From: Elusimicrobiota bacterium
Lineage (GTDB): Bacteria > Elusimicrobiota > Elusimicrobia > UBA1565 > UBA9628
Reading direction: 5' to 3'
Assembly (NCBI GenBank): GCA_003151975.1
Contig: PLZD01000002.1
Coordinates: 214,054-258,667 of the forward strand
DNA length: 44,614 nt
The position numbers and the translations under genes were made by a program. Position 1 is the stretch's first letter. Every line of letters starts with the position of its first letter. The notes under the pieces were generated by a model, which saw nothing but the letters and a program-made list of their open reading frames with translations, did not search any database and was not told where the DNA came from. Below, piece by piece: positions 28,865-36,496 of this stretch.

Positions 28865-29185
28865 ATGAAATGTCTCAGCTGCGGCCAGGAAAACAAGGAC
28901 ACCGCGAAGGCCTGCAAGAAGTGCTCGCGCGACCTGACCATCCCGCCCACCTGGTTTCCGGACGCTCAATGGCACTTGAAAACGCTCGGGGTCATCTACG
29001 CGCTCGTCATCGTCTTCTATTTCGGCGTCAGCGCGGCGCTCAAGACCTTGCCACGGCCCTACAACATCCGCAAGATCCCCATCGAGATGACCCCCTGGCT
29101 GCGCCACGGCGAGAAATTCCTGCCGGAAGACCAGCTCAAGGCGCCGCCGATCGAGCCCGCGGCCGAGGCGAAGACCTCCAAGTGA
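28865..29185 (+). CDS. Small zinc-ribbon membrane protein
   Basis: 106 residues. N-terminal zinc ribbon with C3-X2-C6-X10-C17-X2-C20 (KCLSCGQENKDTAKACKKC), then one membrane helix near 41-58 (TLGVIYALVIVFYFGVSA) and a tail of about 45 residues containing PRPYNIRKIPIEMTPWLRHGEKFLPEDQ. I do not recognise a family beyond the ribbon. Inferred topology: ribbon in the cytoplasm, tail in the periplasm. It sits 3 bp after kdsA and its stop overlaps lptC by GTGA, so it is co-translated with the LPS export genes and may assist them. Confidence 0.75.
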   Translation: MKCLSCGQENKDTAKACKKCSRDLTIPPTWFPDAQWHLKTLGVIYALVIVFYFGVSAALKTLPRPYNIRKIPIEMTPWLRHGEKFLPEDQLKAPPIEPAAEAKTSK

Positions 29186-29697
29186 GGCCCGCGCTCTTGA
29201 TCGCCGCGGCGATCGCGCTGGGCGGCTGCGGAAAGTCCGCCGTCCAGTCGTCGTATGAAGAACCTCACCAGACCCTCGATGATTTCTCGCTGAGCCAGAA
29301 TGAGCTCAACACGACGACCTGGACCCTCCGGGCGCGCAGCGCCTTGCTCAAGGAAGATAAAAAAGAAGCCGACCTGACCTTGCCCAGCATGGATTTCTTC
29401 AAGATGGGCAAAGTCGTCACGCATCTGCGCTCCGACACCGGCATCGTCAACACGGAGACCTCCGACCTGCGCCTCTCGAGCGATGTGGTCGTGACCTCGA
29501 TCGAGGACCAGTCGGTCGTCAAGACCGAGCTTCTGCTTTATTCGTCGGAGCAAAAAAAGTTCTACACGGAAGCCGCGGTCGCCGTCACGCGCCCCGGCGG
29601 CATACTCCACGGCCGCGGCCTCGAGGCCAACCCCGATCTCTCCGAGATCCGCATTTTCCATCAGACCTCCGTCATCGACAAGGAGCCGACGCAGTGA
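29182..29697 (+). CDS. lptC: LPS export protein LptC-like, predicted lipoprotein
   Basis: 171 residues. N-terminus VRPALLIAAAIALGGCGKS ends in a lipobox-like LGGC, so the protein is probably lipid-anchored; E. coli LptC is instead held by an N-terminal helix. The rest is beta-rich with the LptC/YrbK pattern: LSQNELNTTTWTLRARSALLKEDKKEADLTLPSMDFFK, VTHLRSDTGIVNTETSDLRLSSDVVVTS and LLLYSSEQKKFYTEAAVAVTRPGGILHGRGLEANPDLSEIRI. LptC passes LPS from LptB2FG to LptA. GTG start overlaps the preceding stop, and the gene ends in a GTGA overlap with lptA. Confidence 0.85.
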   Translation: MRPALLIAAAIALGGCGKSAVQSSYEEPHQTLDDFSLSQNELNTTTWTLRARSALLKEDKKEADLTLPSMDFFKMGKVVTHLRSDTGIVNTETSDLRLSSDVVVTSIEDQSVVKTELLLYSSEQKKFYTEAAVAVTRPGGILHGRGLEANPDLSEIRIFHQTSVIDKEPTQ

Positions 29698-30392
29698 CCG
29701 CGCTGTTCTTCGCTTTGAGTCTGTTTAGCGCAGTCCCGGCGCGCGCCGCGAGCGCGGTGGCGGGCAGCGTCGTCTCGAGCAAGGAGTGGAAGGTCAGGCG
29801 CGGCGAGCAGAAAGAAGAAGAGTTCATCGGCGACGTGCGCTATCGCAGCGGCGCGACGATTTTCAACGCCGACTGGGCGCTTTTTAAGCACGCGAGCCAG
29901 TCGTGGCGGGCCAAGGGCCGCGTGAAGGTCGAGCACCTCCTGGAGAGCGGAGACGACCTGGTCGCCCACGGCGATGAGGCGGTTTACGATCAAGTCAGCC
30001 AGAAAGGCACCATGACCGCCAAGAAAGACGTGACTTTCGACCGCACGCCGCGAGACGAGGAGACCGACCACGGCCGGGCGGACCGCGTCGAATGGTCGGG
30101 CAAGGACCAGATCGCGGCCATCGGCTCCGTGCGCCTCTGGGGTACTCGCATGCTGACTTGGTCCGACCGCGCGGATTTCGCCAACGACGAGCGCACGCTG
30201 AAGCTGACCGGCAACCGGCCCGTGCTGGTCAAGCTCGCGGGCTTTGATCCCACGAGTTCCGACTGGGTCGGCGCCCTGCAGGGAGACACGATAACTTCCT
30301 ACGAGACGCCGCGGCGTCTCACCGCCGACGGCCGCGCGCGCGGCTGGCTTGATTTCACGAAGAAGAAGGACTCCTCCGGAGGAAAGCAATGA
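29694..30392 (+). CDS. lptA: LPS transport periplasmic protein LptA-like (OstA domain)
   Basis: 232 residues. Signal peptide (about 1-18: TALFFALSLFSAVPARA). The mature part follows the OstA/LptA repeat pattern of beta strands: FIGDVRYRSGATIFNADWALFKHASQSWRAKGRVKVEHLLESGDDLVAHGDEAVYDQVSQKGTMTAKKDVTF..., ADRVEWSGKDQIAAIGSVRLWG and ADFANDERTLKLTGNRPVLV. Forms the periplasmic bridge for LPS. GTG start. ATGA overlap with lptB. Confidence 0.85.
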   Translation: MTALFFALSLFSAVPARAASAVAGSVVSSKEWKVRRGEQKEEEFIGDVRYRSGATIFNADWALFKHASQSWRAKGRVKVEHLLESGDDLVAHGDEAVYDQVSQKGTMTAKKDVTFDRTPRDEETDHGRADRVEWSGKDQIAAIGSVRLWGTRMLTWSDRADFANDERTLKLTGNRPVLVKLAGFDPTSSDWVGALQGDTITSYETPRRLTADGRARGWLDFTKKKDSSGGKQ

Positions 30393-31108
30393 AGCTCCAG
30401 GCCAGAGAGATCCACAAGACCTACGGTCAGCGCCAAGTGGTCAAGGGCATTTCTCTTGAGGTCAACTCGGGCGAGATCGTTGGCCTGCTGGGCCCCAACG
30501 GTGCCGGTAAAACGACCACGTTTTACAGCTTAGCGGGCTTCATTCGCCCCGAGACCGGCGCCATCTTGATCGACGGCGAGGATGTGACCGCCTTGCCCAT
30601 GTACGCGCGCGCGCGCAAAGGATTGGGCTACCTCGCCCAGGAACCGACCGTATTCAAGGGCCTCAGCGTCGAGCAGAACCTGCGCGCGGTGCTCGAGCGC
30701 ACGATTTCCAGCAAGATGGCCCAGCTGCGCAAGGTCAAGGACTTGCTCGACGAGTTCGGCCTCTGGAAGATGCGCAGTCAGCCCGCCTGGACGCTGTCGG
30801 GCGGCGAGAAGCGGCGTCTTGAGGTCGCCCGCGCGATGATTCACAACCCCAAGATCATCATGCTCGACGAGCCTTTCGTCGGCATCGACCCGATCACGGT
30901 CAACGAGCTCAAGCGCATGATCCAGAAGCTCTGCAAGCAGGGCATCGGCGTATTGATCACAGATCACAATGTGCGCGAGACCTTGCCGATCATCGAGCGC
31001 GCCTATCTGATCTACGACGGCAAGATCCTCGTCGACGGCACCGCCCAGACTTTGCTCAACGACCCGAAGGCCCGCTCGCTCTATCTGGGCGAAGACTTCA
31101 AGATTTAG
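30389..31108 (+). CDS. lptB: LPS export ABC transporter ATP-binding protein
   Basis: 239 residues. Walker A GPNGAGKTT, Q-loop region YLAQEPTVFKGLSVEQNLRAVLE typical of LptB, signature LSGGEKRRLEVARAM, Walker B IIMLDEPFVGIDPITV and the H-loop ITDHNVRETL. Powers extraction of LPS from the inner membrane with LptF and LptG, which are not in this window. Last gene of the envelope run. Its TAG stop (31106-31108) interlocks with the TAA stop of the opposing TPR gene, leaving no space for a terminator. Confidence 0.97.
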   Translation: MKLQAREIHKTYGQRQVVKGISLEVNSGEIVGLLGPNGAGKTTTFYSLAGFIRPETGAILIDGEDVTALPMYARARKGLGYLAQEPTVFKGLSVEQNLRAVLERTISSKMAQLRKVKDLLDEFGLWKMRSQPAWTLSGGEKRRLEVARAMIHNPKIIMLDEPFVGIDPITVNELKRMIQKLCKQGIGVLITDHNVRETLPIIERAYLIYDGKILVDGTAQTLLNDPKARSLYLGEDFKI

Positions 31109-32094
31109 GTAAAGGGCTCGAGGTAGGTGCGCAGGCCCGCCTTCCGGGCGGTATTAAGAGAGCGTTCAAACCAGGATTCCGCGGTCTTCGTGTCGCCGCG
31201 CGCGTGGTGGAGCGCCGCAAGCGAGCCTTCTGTTAACGCCAAGCCGCGCGCCTCGTCGCCCCAGGCAAAGCCCTTGAGCGCCTTGCGGAAATAATTTTCG
31301 GCGGCCGAGAATTCTCCCTGCTGCAGCGCGATCTTCCCAAGTCCCCAGTCGACGTAAGCGAGATCGACTTTGTCGCCCAGGCTCGAATATAAGCGATGAG
31401 ACCGCTCGTAGTTCTTGCGCGCTTCCGCCCATAAACCGAGTTGGCGCAGGGCGTTGGCCAGGCCGCAGTGCGCGTAGGCGCGACCGAAAACATCGTCGCT
31501 TCCTTTGAGCTGTTTGCCGGCCTCGGTGTAGAATTTGCGCGATTCCTCGAGGCGTCCGGCGATGCGCGTCACGCCGCCAAGCCCGAAGAGCGCGTAGATT
31601 TGGCCGTCTTTGTCTTTCGCCCGTTTCGCGAATTTGAGCGAATCGTGGAAGTCGCGCTCGCCGCCTTTGAGATCGCCCGAGAAACGACGCGCGCCTCCCG
31701 TGGCCCAAAGGATGAATGCCGCGCCGCTCCAATCGCGCTCGCGCCGGAATTTGTTCAGGAACACTTTGAGCTTCGAAAGGGATTTTGCGTAGGCGCCGGC
31801 CGCGCGGTCCACGAGGGCATCTTCCAGCGCCAGTCGGTCGTTGAATTCTCTCGTGCCCAACTTTCGGGCCATGCGCTCGGCTTGTTTCAGGCGCTCTCGG
31901 GCTTGCTTGACCGCGCCGAGACTGCGGTGCACGCTCGCCAAGGAAAGACAGGATTCGATGTAAAGCTCGGGATCGCGGTTTTCGGAGGTCGCGAGCACCT
32001 TCCTATATATAGCGGCCGCGCGGTCGAAATAGCCCTGATTGCGCAGGCGTTCGGCCTTTTCGAAGGATTGCTCTAGATTCTCGCCGCTCGGCAT
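31105..32094 (-). CDS. TPR repeat protein, cytoplasmic
   Basis: 329 residues, almost entirely TPR-like helical repeats (about seven), e.g. YFDRAAAIYRKVL, YALFGLGGVTRIAGRLEESRKFYTEAG, YAHCGLANALRQLGLWAEARKNYERS and GEFSAAENYFRKAL. No signal peptide or membrane helix, and no attached enzymatic or DNA-binding domain, so it is probably a protein-interaction scaffold of unknown partner. On the minus strand a TATAAT (32107-32102) lies only 7 nt before the ATG, suggesting a leaderless mRNA. Divergent from the HEAT-like gene. Confidence 0.8.
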   Translation of the reverse strand: MPSGENLEQSFEKAERLRNQGYFDRAAAIYRKVLATSENRDPELYIESCLSLASVHRSLGAVKQARERLKQAERMARKLGTREFNDRLALEDALVDRAAGAYAKSLSKLKVFLNKFRRERDWSGAAFILWATGGARRFSGDLKGGERDFHDSLKFAKRAKDKDGQIYALFGLGGVTRIAGRLEESRKFYTEAGKQLKGSDDVFGRAYAHCGLANALRQLGLWAEARKNYERSHRLYSSLGDKVDLAYVDWGLGKIALQQGEFSAAENYFRKALKGFAWGDEARGLALTEGSLAALHHARGDTKTAESWFERSLNTARKAGLRTYLEPFT

Positions 32095-32101
32095 GGAAGC
32101 G

Positions 32102-32107
32102 ATTATA
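32102..32107 (-). promoter_or_regulatory. -10 TATAAT of the TPR gene
   Basis: Consensus TATAAT on the minus strand, ending 7 nt before the ATG at 32094. No clear -35 at 17 bp. Confidence 0.5.
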
Positions 32108-32128
32108 GATTATTCAGCGTCGACCCTC

Positions 32129-32144
32129 CGCTGCAAAAGCAGCG
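32129..32144. promoter_or_regulatory. Inverted repeat CGCTGC-AAAA-GCAGCG between divergent genes
   Basis: Perfect 6-bp arms with an AAAA centre, 22 bp upstream of the TPR gene's -10 and 14 bp before the -35 of the HEAT-like gene. Possible operator or small hairpin; no run of Ts follows on either strand. Confidence 0.35.
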
Positions 32145-32157
32145 AGTCCTATGGCCA

Positions 32158-32186
32158 TTGCGGGAATTCATTGCGCGGGCTACACT
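32158..32186 (+). promoter_or_regulatory. Promoter of the HEAT-like gene (TTGCGG-17-TACACT)
   Basis: TTGCGG (32158-32163), 17-bp spacer, TACACT (32181-32186) within GCGGGCTACACTT, matching the three kinase promoters 26-30 kb away. An ATG follows 10 nt later at 32197. Confidence 0.65.
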
Positions 32187-32196
32187 TCTAAGCGAG

Positions 32197-32235
32197 ATGG
32201 CGCAACGGCAACGATCGTGCTTCAGAAACAAATGA
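32197..32235 (+). CDS. Possible 12-codon leader peptide
   Basis: ATG 32197, 10 nt after the -10, opens a 12-codon frame (MAQRQRSCFRNK). Its TGA (32233-32235) overlaps the ATG (32232) of the HEAT-like gene as ATGA. This geometry would let ribosomes that load on the leaderless 5' end reinitiate on the main gene. It may also be the remains of an older start that lost frame. Too short for composition tests. Confidence 0.35.
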   Translation: MAQRQRSCFRNK

Positions 32236-33539
32236 TTCTGAACAAAGCTACTCTTGCAGCAATGTATCGCCTTGTGCAGGGCGTCGCCATAGTCGCCTTG
32301 GCGCTAACAGCACAATCTGCACTCTGTGAAACAGCCAACAGCGTTGACCCGGAGATTGAGATTTCAAGGGATGCCATTCGCACAGCTCTTCACAGCGACA
32401 ATTCTATCGTCGTCGGGAAGACTTGTTGGGATTTGGGCCAACGCGGAGAAGCCTCTGCCTGGGCCATCCCAGACCTCGAAAAGGCAATTTCGCAGGATTC
32501 CGCCTGGAATTTTCGTGTCCCAGGGCAAGTTTATGAGCACAACAAATACTGCCCGAGAAACCCTAGCTTAAACGCACCCGCTGGAGCTCTCATCAAGATC
32601 GGCCCTATGGGCATTCCAGCGTTGATCAATGTCCTTGAACATGGTGACAGCTGCTCGCAACTTCCGGCAGCGTGGGCACTGGGACAGGAAAGCAATATCC
32701 CCGGCCCTGTTGACGTAGTTACGGCCGCCTTTGAGCAGGCTCTAAATCGACCAGACGGAGTCGATCTGGAGCTAAAGAAGGTCATTCTCGAAGCACTCGG
32801 GAATAGGGCCGTCTCGGCCCGCTCCGTCATTCCAAGACTTGTTCAAGAGGTTTACAGTGAAGATTTTGCGACTGGATCTATAGCACGAACGGCGCTCAAG
32901 AAGGTTGGGCGACTTGAGCCAAACGATCTTGCAAGCCTAGCACCCGAAGGATCGCCGACAATGACAGCGACCGTCGTTCCTCTTGTCCCTGGCAGCACAG
33001 ATACGATTCGGTTCTTCGTGACCTTTCGGAATCCCACCGACAAAATAATTTATCTGGCAACTCCTGCGACGTTTGAAGAACAAAGTGAATCGCATCAGCC
33101 AATCCATTTCTTGATTCTTGATGATGAAGGGCATCTCTTTAGGCGCGAAACGCTCTCTCTAGTTGGACTTGGTATGGGCCGCGGCGCTGAAGATCCTGTT
33201 ACAGAACTTCCCGCTCACGATAATGTGAGCTTCACGCTCGCATTAACGACCTCGAGTCGATTTTTTGAATATATTTTCGAGCCCATCACTGCGGAGCCCA
33301 ATCGGCATCCGTTCCACATCGACCCAGCAGTGTCGAAGTCGAATGGGTTGCTTTCGCACAAGGCAGACAGCAGAAGCCATCTTCCCCCTGGGCACTACCG
33401 TCTAAGGCTGTGGTACCATTGCTCTCCCTCAGAAGAGGACTCCTTTATGGAATGGGCCAAGTATTCGCATCAGACAATTGGCCCCTTGCAGATTGGAAAT
33501 ATTTACTCAAACATCGTCGAATTCGATGTAGGTGGGTGA
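32232..33539 (+). CDS. Secreted HEAT-like repeat protein of unknown function
   Basis: 435 residues from ATG 32232. Signal peptide region (KATLAAMYRLVQGVAIVALALTAQSALC, lipobox-like AL-C possible), then alpha-helical HEAT/PBS-like repeats (about 40-230: IPDLEKAISQ, GIPALINVLEHGDSCSQLPAAWALG, VILEALGNRAVSARSVIPRLVQEV). A beta-rich C-terminal half follows (about 240-430) with an Ig-like look (IRFFVTFRNPTDKIIYLATPATF, HLPPGHYRLRLWYHCS). I do not know the family. Visibly AT-richer than its neighbours and with different codon use, so possibly acquired. An in-frame ATG at 32262 is an alternative start. Shares its promoter type with the TPR-kinases, which hints at a common pathway. Confidence 0.7.
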   Translation: MILNKATLAAMYRLVQGVAIVALALTAQSALCETANSVDPEIEISRDAIRTALHSDNSIVVGKTCWDLGQRGEASAWAIPDLEKAISQDSAWNFRVPGQVYEHNKYCPRNPSLNAPAGALIKIGPMGIPALINVLEHGDSCSQLPAAWALGQESNIPGPVDVVTAAFEQALNRPDGVDLELKKVILEALGNRAVSARSVIPRLVQEVYSEDFATGSIARTALKKVGRLEPNDLASLAPEGSPTMTATVVPLVPGSTDTIRFFVTFRNPTDKIIYLATPATFEEQSESHQPIHFLILDDEGHLFRRETLSLVGLGMGRGAEDPVTELPAHDNVSFTLALTTSSRFFEYIFEPITAEPNRHPFHIDPAVSKSNGLLSHKADSRSHLPPGHYRLRLWYHCSPSEEDSFMEWAKYSHQTIGPLQIGNIYSNIVEFDVGG

Positions 33540-33560
33540 GGTATGTTGAAAACAGACGGG

Positions 33561-35018
33561 CTACTGCTCGATGCTTGAAGATAGCGTATCACGCAGAGCC
33601 GAAGCGGCCCACGCACTCGCGCCGAGTATGACCGCCCCGACTAGAACTCGAACCGGCAAGACCATTCTCCCCAATCCCCCCGCATCCGCAAAAAGCTGCG
33701 AGACCGGGTGCAAGCTCCACCACCACGCCTGAGCTTCCTGCACTTCGTAGGAATACGAGCCCGGCCAATTTAAATACGAGCCCAGCGCCCCAACCAGCAC
33801 GGAGAACACTCCGGCAAACGCGAAGGCCGACAACCAAGCGCCGCGTCTCCTAATGACCTCTTCGATGTCCGCGCAAAAGAAAAGCAGAATGACCGACGCC
33901 CCGGACAAATACCGCGGCCCGAAAGTCATTCCTGCGGTCCAAAACCCATACGACGACACCAGGAGCAGACTCAGCCCGCAAGACGCCAACAACCAAACCG
34001 CCGAGTCCCGAAACCCGCGATGCAGCGCGCCGTAGATTCCGAAAAACGCGATGGGACAGAAGAACAGAAGCCCGCGCGTCGGGCTGAACAAGAATCCCAG
34101 CAAAGCATCCATGCGAAGCCCTTTGAAGACATGCGCGTGGAACTGCATCTCGGGCGGCTCGAGCTTGCCCGTGTAGTGGACCCAATAAACCGCCAGCAAG
34201 CCCAGCGGAATCGCGGCACCCGTCAAAAAGCGCGGCAGTCTGCGCGGCGCAAAGAAAATCAGCCAGCAGCCGGCGGCGGAGGCAAACAACGCCGTGTCGG
34301 GCCGTGCACCCACTGCCAGCGCAAAGCCAAAGCCCGACAGCCAGTCCGCGCCTCCGAATAAGCCCATGAGCCCCAGCGCGAGTCCCAACTGCGCAGGCCC
34401 GTGCTCCCACAGCCCTTGGCTCGCGACACTGAACGAAAAACAATTCAAAGCATAGAACGCGGTCACCGCGAGCGCCCAGCGCCGAGAACAGCGCGGTCTC
34501 ACTCCCAAATAAAAGATCGCAGCCGACGCCGCCGTGATTACCGCCGCCGAGACCTTGGACAAATTATGCAGCGACTGCACCGTGAGGTCGGCCTTGCAGA
34601 GGGCCGGAAGCAAATAGGCCGGCAGCGCGAGTATCGCCGGGACGGTCGAGAACAGCGTCAGCTTGTGCCCGCCGGTCTCGATCACGAAATCTTTATATTT
34701 CCCCGTGAGCCACGGATCGATCACTGGATCGAGCGTCATCGTCCCGTGATTAAGAATCGCCAGCGGCAAGATCGAGGCCGGCGTGTCGTCTCCGCCTCTC
34801 CAGCGGAAAGTGGACAGATAAATCGCCAGACACCCGAAGAAAACCGTCCCGTGCGCGTGCTTCTTCCAAAATTCCGCCGGATCGCACAGATACGAGCTCC
34901 ACAGCATGGCGAGGCAGGTCGCGAATAACGGCGTCCAAACGACGCCGCCCCGGCATGAGGCGACCGCGGTCCAAAGAAGGAACGCCCAGACCGCCAGCCG
35001 CGCCGTTCTCTGAGGCAT
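33561..35018 (-). CDS. Polytopic membrane protein, GT-C-like, unknown function
   Basis: 485 residues with roughly eleven hydrophobic helices spread along the whole length. A loop after the third helix (STFRWRGGDDTPASILPLAILNHGTMTLDPVIDPW) carries an Asp-Asp pair, as in the first periplasmic loop of GT-C glycosyltransferases. Other recognisable stretches are HGPAQLGLALGLMGL, ALAVGARPDTALFASAAG, LLGFLFSPTRGLLFFCPIAFFGIYG and GMTFGPRYLSGASVILLF. A similar layout occurs in uncharacterised bacterial membrane proteins near glycosylation genes; the function is inferred only. Convergent with the HEAT-like gene (21 bp apart) and divergent from the ceramidase-like gene. Confidence 0.7.
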   Translation of the reverse strand: MPQRTARLAVWAFLLWTAVASCRGGVVWTPLFATCLAMLWSSYLCDPAEFWKKHAHGTVFFGCLAIYLSTFRWRGGDDTPASILPLAILNHGTMTLDPVIDPWLTGKYKDFVIETGGHKLTLFSTVPAILALPAYLLPALCKADLTVQSLHNLSKVSAAVITAASAAIFYLGVRPRCSRRWALAVTAFYALNCFSFSVASQGLWEHGPAQLGLALGLMGLFGGADWLSGFGFALAVGARPDTALFASAAGCWLIFFAPRRLPRFLTGAAIPLGLLAVYWVHYTGKLEPPEMQFHAHVFKGLRMDALLGFLFSPTRGLLFFCPIAFFGIYGALHRGFRDSAVWLLASCGLSLLLVSSYGFWTAGMTFGPRYLSGASVILLFFCADIEEVIRRRGAWLSAFAFAGVFSVLVGALGSYLNWPGSYSYEVQEAQAWWWSLHPVSQLFADAGGLGRMVLPVRVLVGAVILGASAWAASALRDTLSSSIEQ

Positions 35019-35027
35019 CGGTGCTTT

Positions 35028-35047
35028 TATAGTATATTTGAAGGAAG
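35028..35047. promoter_or_regulatory. Compact divergent promoter region
   Basis: Only 29 bp separate two divergent ATGs. Plus strand: TATAGT (35028-35033) or TATATT (35033-35038), then GAAGGAAG before ATG 35048. Minus strand: TATACT (35036-35031), 12 nt before the ATG at 35018. The -10 boxes overlap, so the two promoters probably exclude one another. Confidence 0.45.
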
Positions 35048-36496
35048 ATGATCCTGAGGTCTCTGCTCGTCGTATGTCTGGCCGCGACGGCCGCGCAAGC
35101 CGCCCCCTTTTACGCGGCGGCAGGCTCGACCGACATCACACCCGACCTCAAGAACGAGACGACCTGGATGGCCGGCTACGGAGCCGCGGGCCGTCATCCC
35201 ACGGCCGTGCACGACCCGCTCTTCGCGCGCGCGCTCGTCGTCTCCGATGGCAAAAAAACGATCGCCATGGTCGCGGTCGACAACATCGGCATGTTCCGCG
35301 AAGATGTCGAGGCGATCCGGCGCAACATCGACTGGACTCACAGCGACAAGTACCTCTTCGTGGCGGGCGTCCACACTCACTCGGGGCCTGACACCGAAGG
35401 GCTTTGGGGACATTACCCCGGCGTCTCGGGAGTCAACGAGCACTACCGCGCGCGACTGCTGAAATCCATTTCCGAACTCGTGATGGAACTCTCGACGCAT
35501 CTGCAGGAGGCCCGTCTCACCGCGGCAAGCAAAAACATCGATCCGCGAGGCATCTGCAGGGACATCCGCGATCCCGTCGTCATCGACCCCGAGCTCGACG
35601 CGCTGCAGTTCCAGCGCAAGGACGGCAGCGCTATCGGCACGCTGGTGCGCTACTCCTGCCATCCCGAGGTCATGGGCCGGGCCAACACGGAACTCACGCC
35701 GGATTTCCCTGGCGCCCTGTGCGCGCGCATCGAGGAGAAGACGAGCGGCCCCTGCGTCTATTTCTCGGGTGCCATCGGCGGCATGATGACGCCCGACGTA
35801 GATCACTCGCAAGGCGTTTTGAAGGAATTCGCCGAGGTCAAGCGCGTCGGCGAAGCGCTCGCTGATCTGGCGCTAGGGGCGCTCAAGACCGACGCGCTCA
35901 AGGACGCCAGCGGCCCCGTGTCGTTTGAATCCAAGTTCGTCCGCTTGCCGGTTGAGAATTCTCGCTACCTCTTGTTCCTGCCGAATCTCGTCTTCGGCCA
36001 TCGCCTGTTCGACAAAGACGGCGCTCCGCTGGGCGCCGAAAGCCCCTACCTCCTTGCCATGCGCCAATTGCTCCTGTTCCCCCTGCCCGAGGCCGCGCGC
36101 CCACGCATCGAGACGGAAGTCTCGCTTCTGCGCATCGGCCCCGTGAAGATTCTCGGCATTCCCGGCGAGCCGTTCCCCGAGCTCACCATCGGCGGCTATG
36201 ACGGCCGCTACCGCTTCGGCTGGCCGCTGATCGGCCCAGCCAACCCGAACCCGCCAGATCTCTCCAAAGCGCCCAAGGGACCCTATCTGCGCGAACAGCT
36301 CAACGCGAAGGTGGGACTCATCATCGGCCTGGCCAACGATCACATCGGCTATCTGATGCCCGATTACGATTTCCAGGCCAAGCAGAACCGTTCGATGGAT
36401 CCTCAGCCGCCCGGCACGCATTACGAGGAGACCAATTCCATAGGGCCGTCGGCGACCGACATTATCCTCAAAGCCTGCGGCGAACTGCTCAAGTGA
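35048..36496 (+). CDS. Neutral/alkaline ceramidase-like hydrolase, secreted
   Basis: 482 residues. Signal peptide (MILRSLLVVCLAATAAQA-A), then AAGSTDITPDL, WMAGYGAAGRHPTAVHDPLFARALVVSDGKKTIAMVAVDNIG and the motif GVHTHSGPDTEGLWG (His109-Thr-His111), which supplies zinc ligands in neutral ceramidases. Further on: YSCHPEVMGRANTELTPDFPGALCARIEE, FSGAIGGMMTPD and ILGIPGEPFPELTIGG. The family hydrolyses N-acyl links in ceramide, but many bacterial members are uncharacterised and this one lacks the usual C-terminal domain by length. Overlaps the GH84 gene by GTGA, so a joint role in degrading glycolipids or glycoconjugates is plausible. Confidence 0.78.
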   Translation: MILRSLLVVCLAATAAQAAPFYAAAGSTDITPDLKNETTWMAGYGAAGRHPTAVHDPLFARALVVSDGKKTIAMVAVDNIGMFREDVEAIRRNIDWTHSDKYLFVAGVHTHSGPDTEGLWGHYPGVSGVNEHYRARLLKSISELVMELSTHLQEARLTAASKNIDPRGICRDIRDPVVIDPELDALQFQRKDGSAIGTLVRYSCHPEVMGRANTELTPDFPGALCARIEEKTSGPCVYFSGAIGGMMTPDVDHSQGVLKEFAEVKRVGEALADLALGALKTDALKDASGPVSFESKFVRLPVENSRYLLFLPNLVFGHRLFDKDGAPLGAESPYLLAMRQLLLFPLPEAARPRIETEVSLLRIGPVKILGIPGEPFPELTIGGYDGRYRFGWPLIGPANPNPPDLSKAPKGPYLREQLNAKVGLIIGLANDHIGYLMPDYDFQAKQNRSMDPQPPGTHYEETNSIGPSATDIILKACGELLK

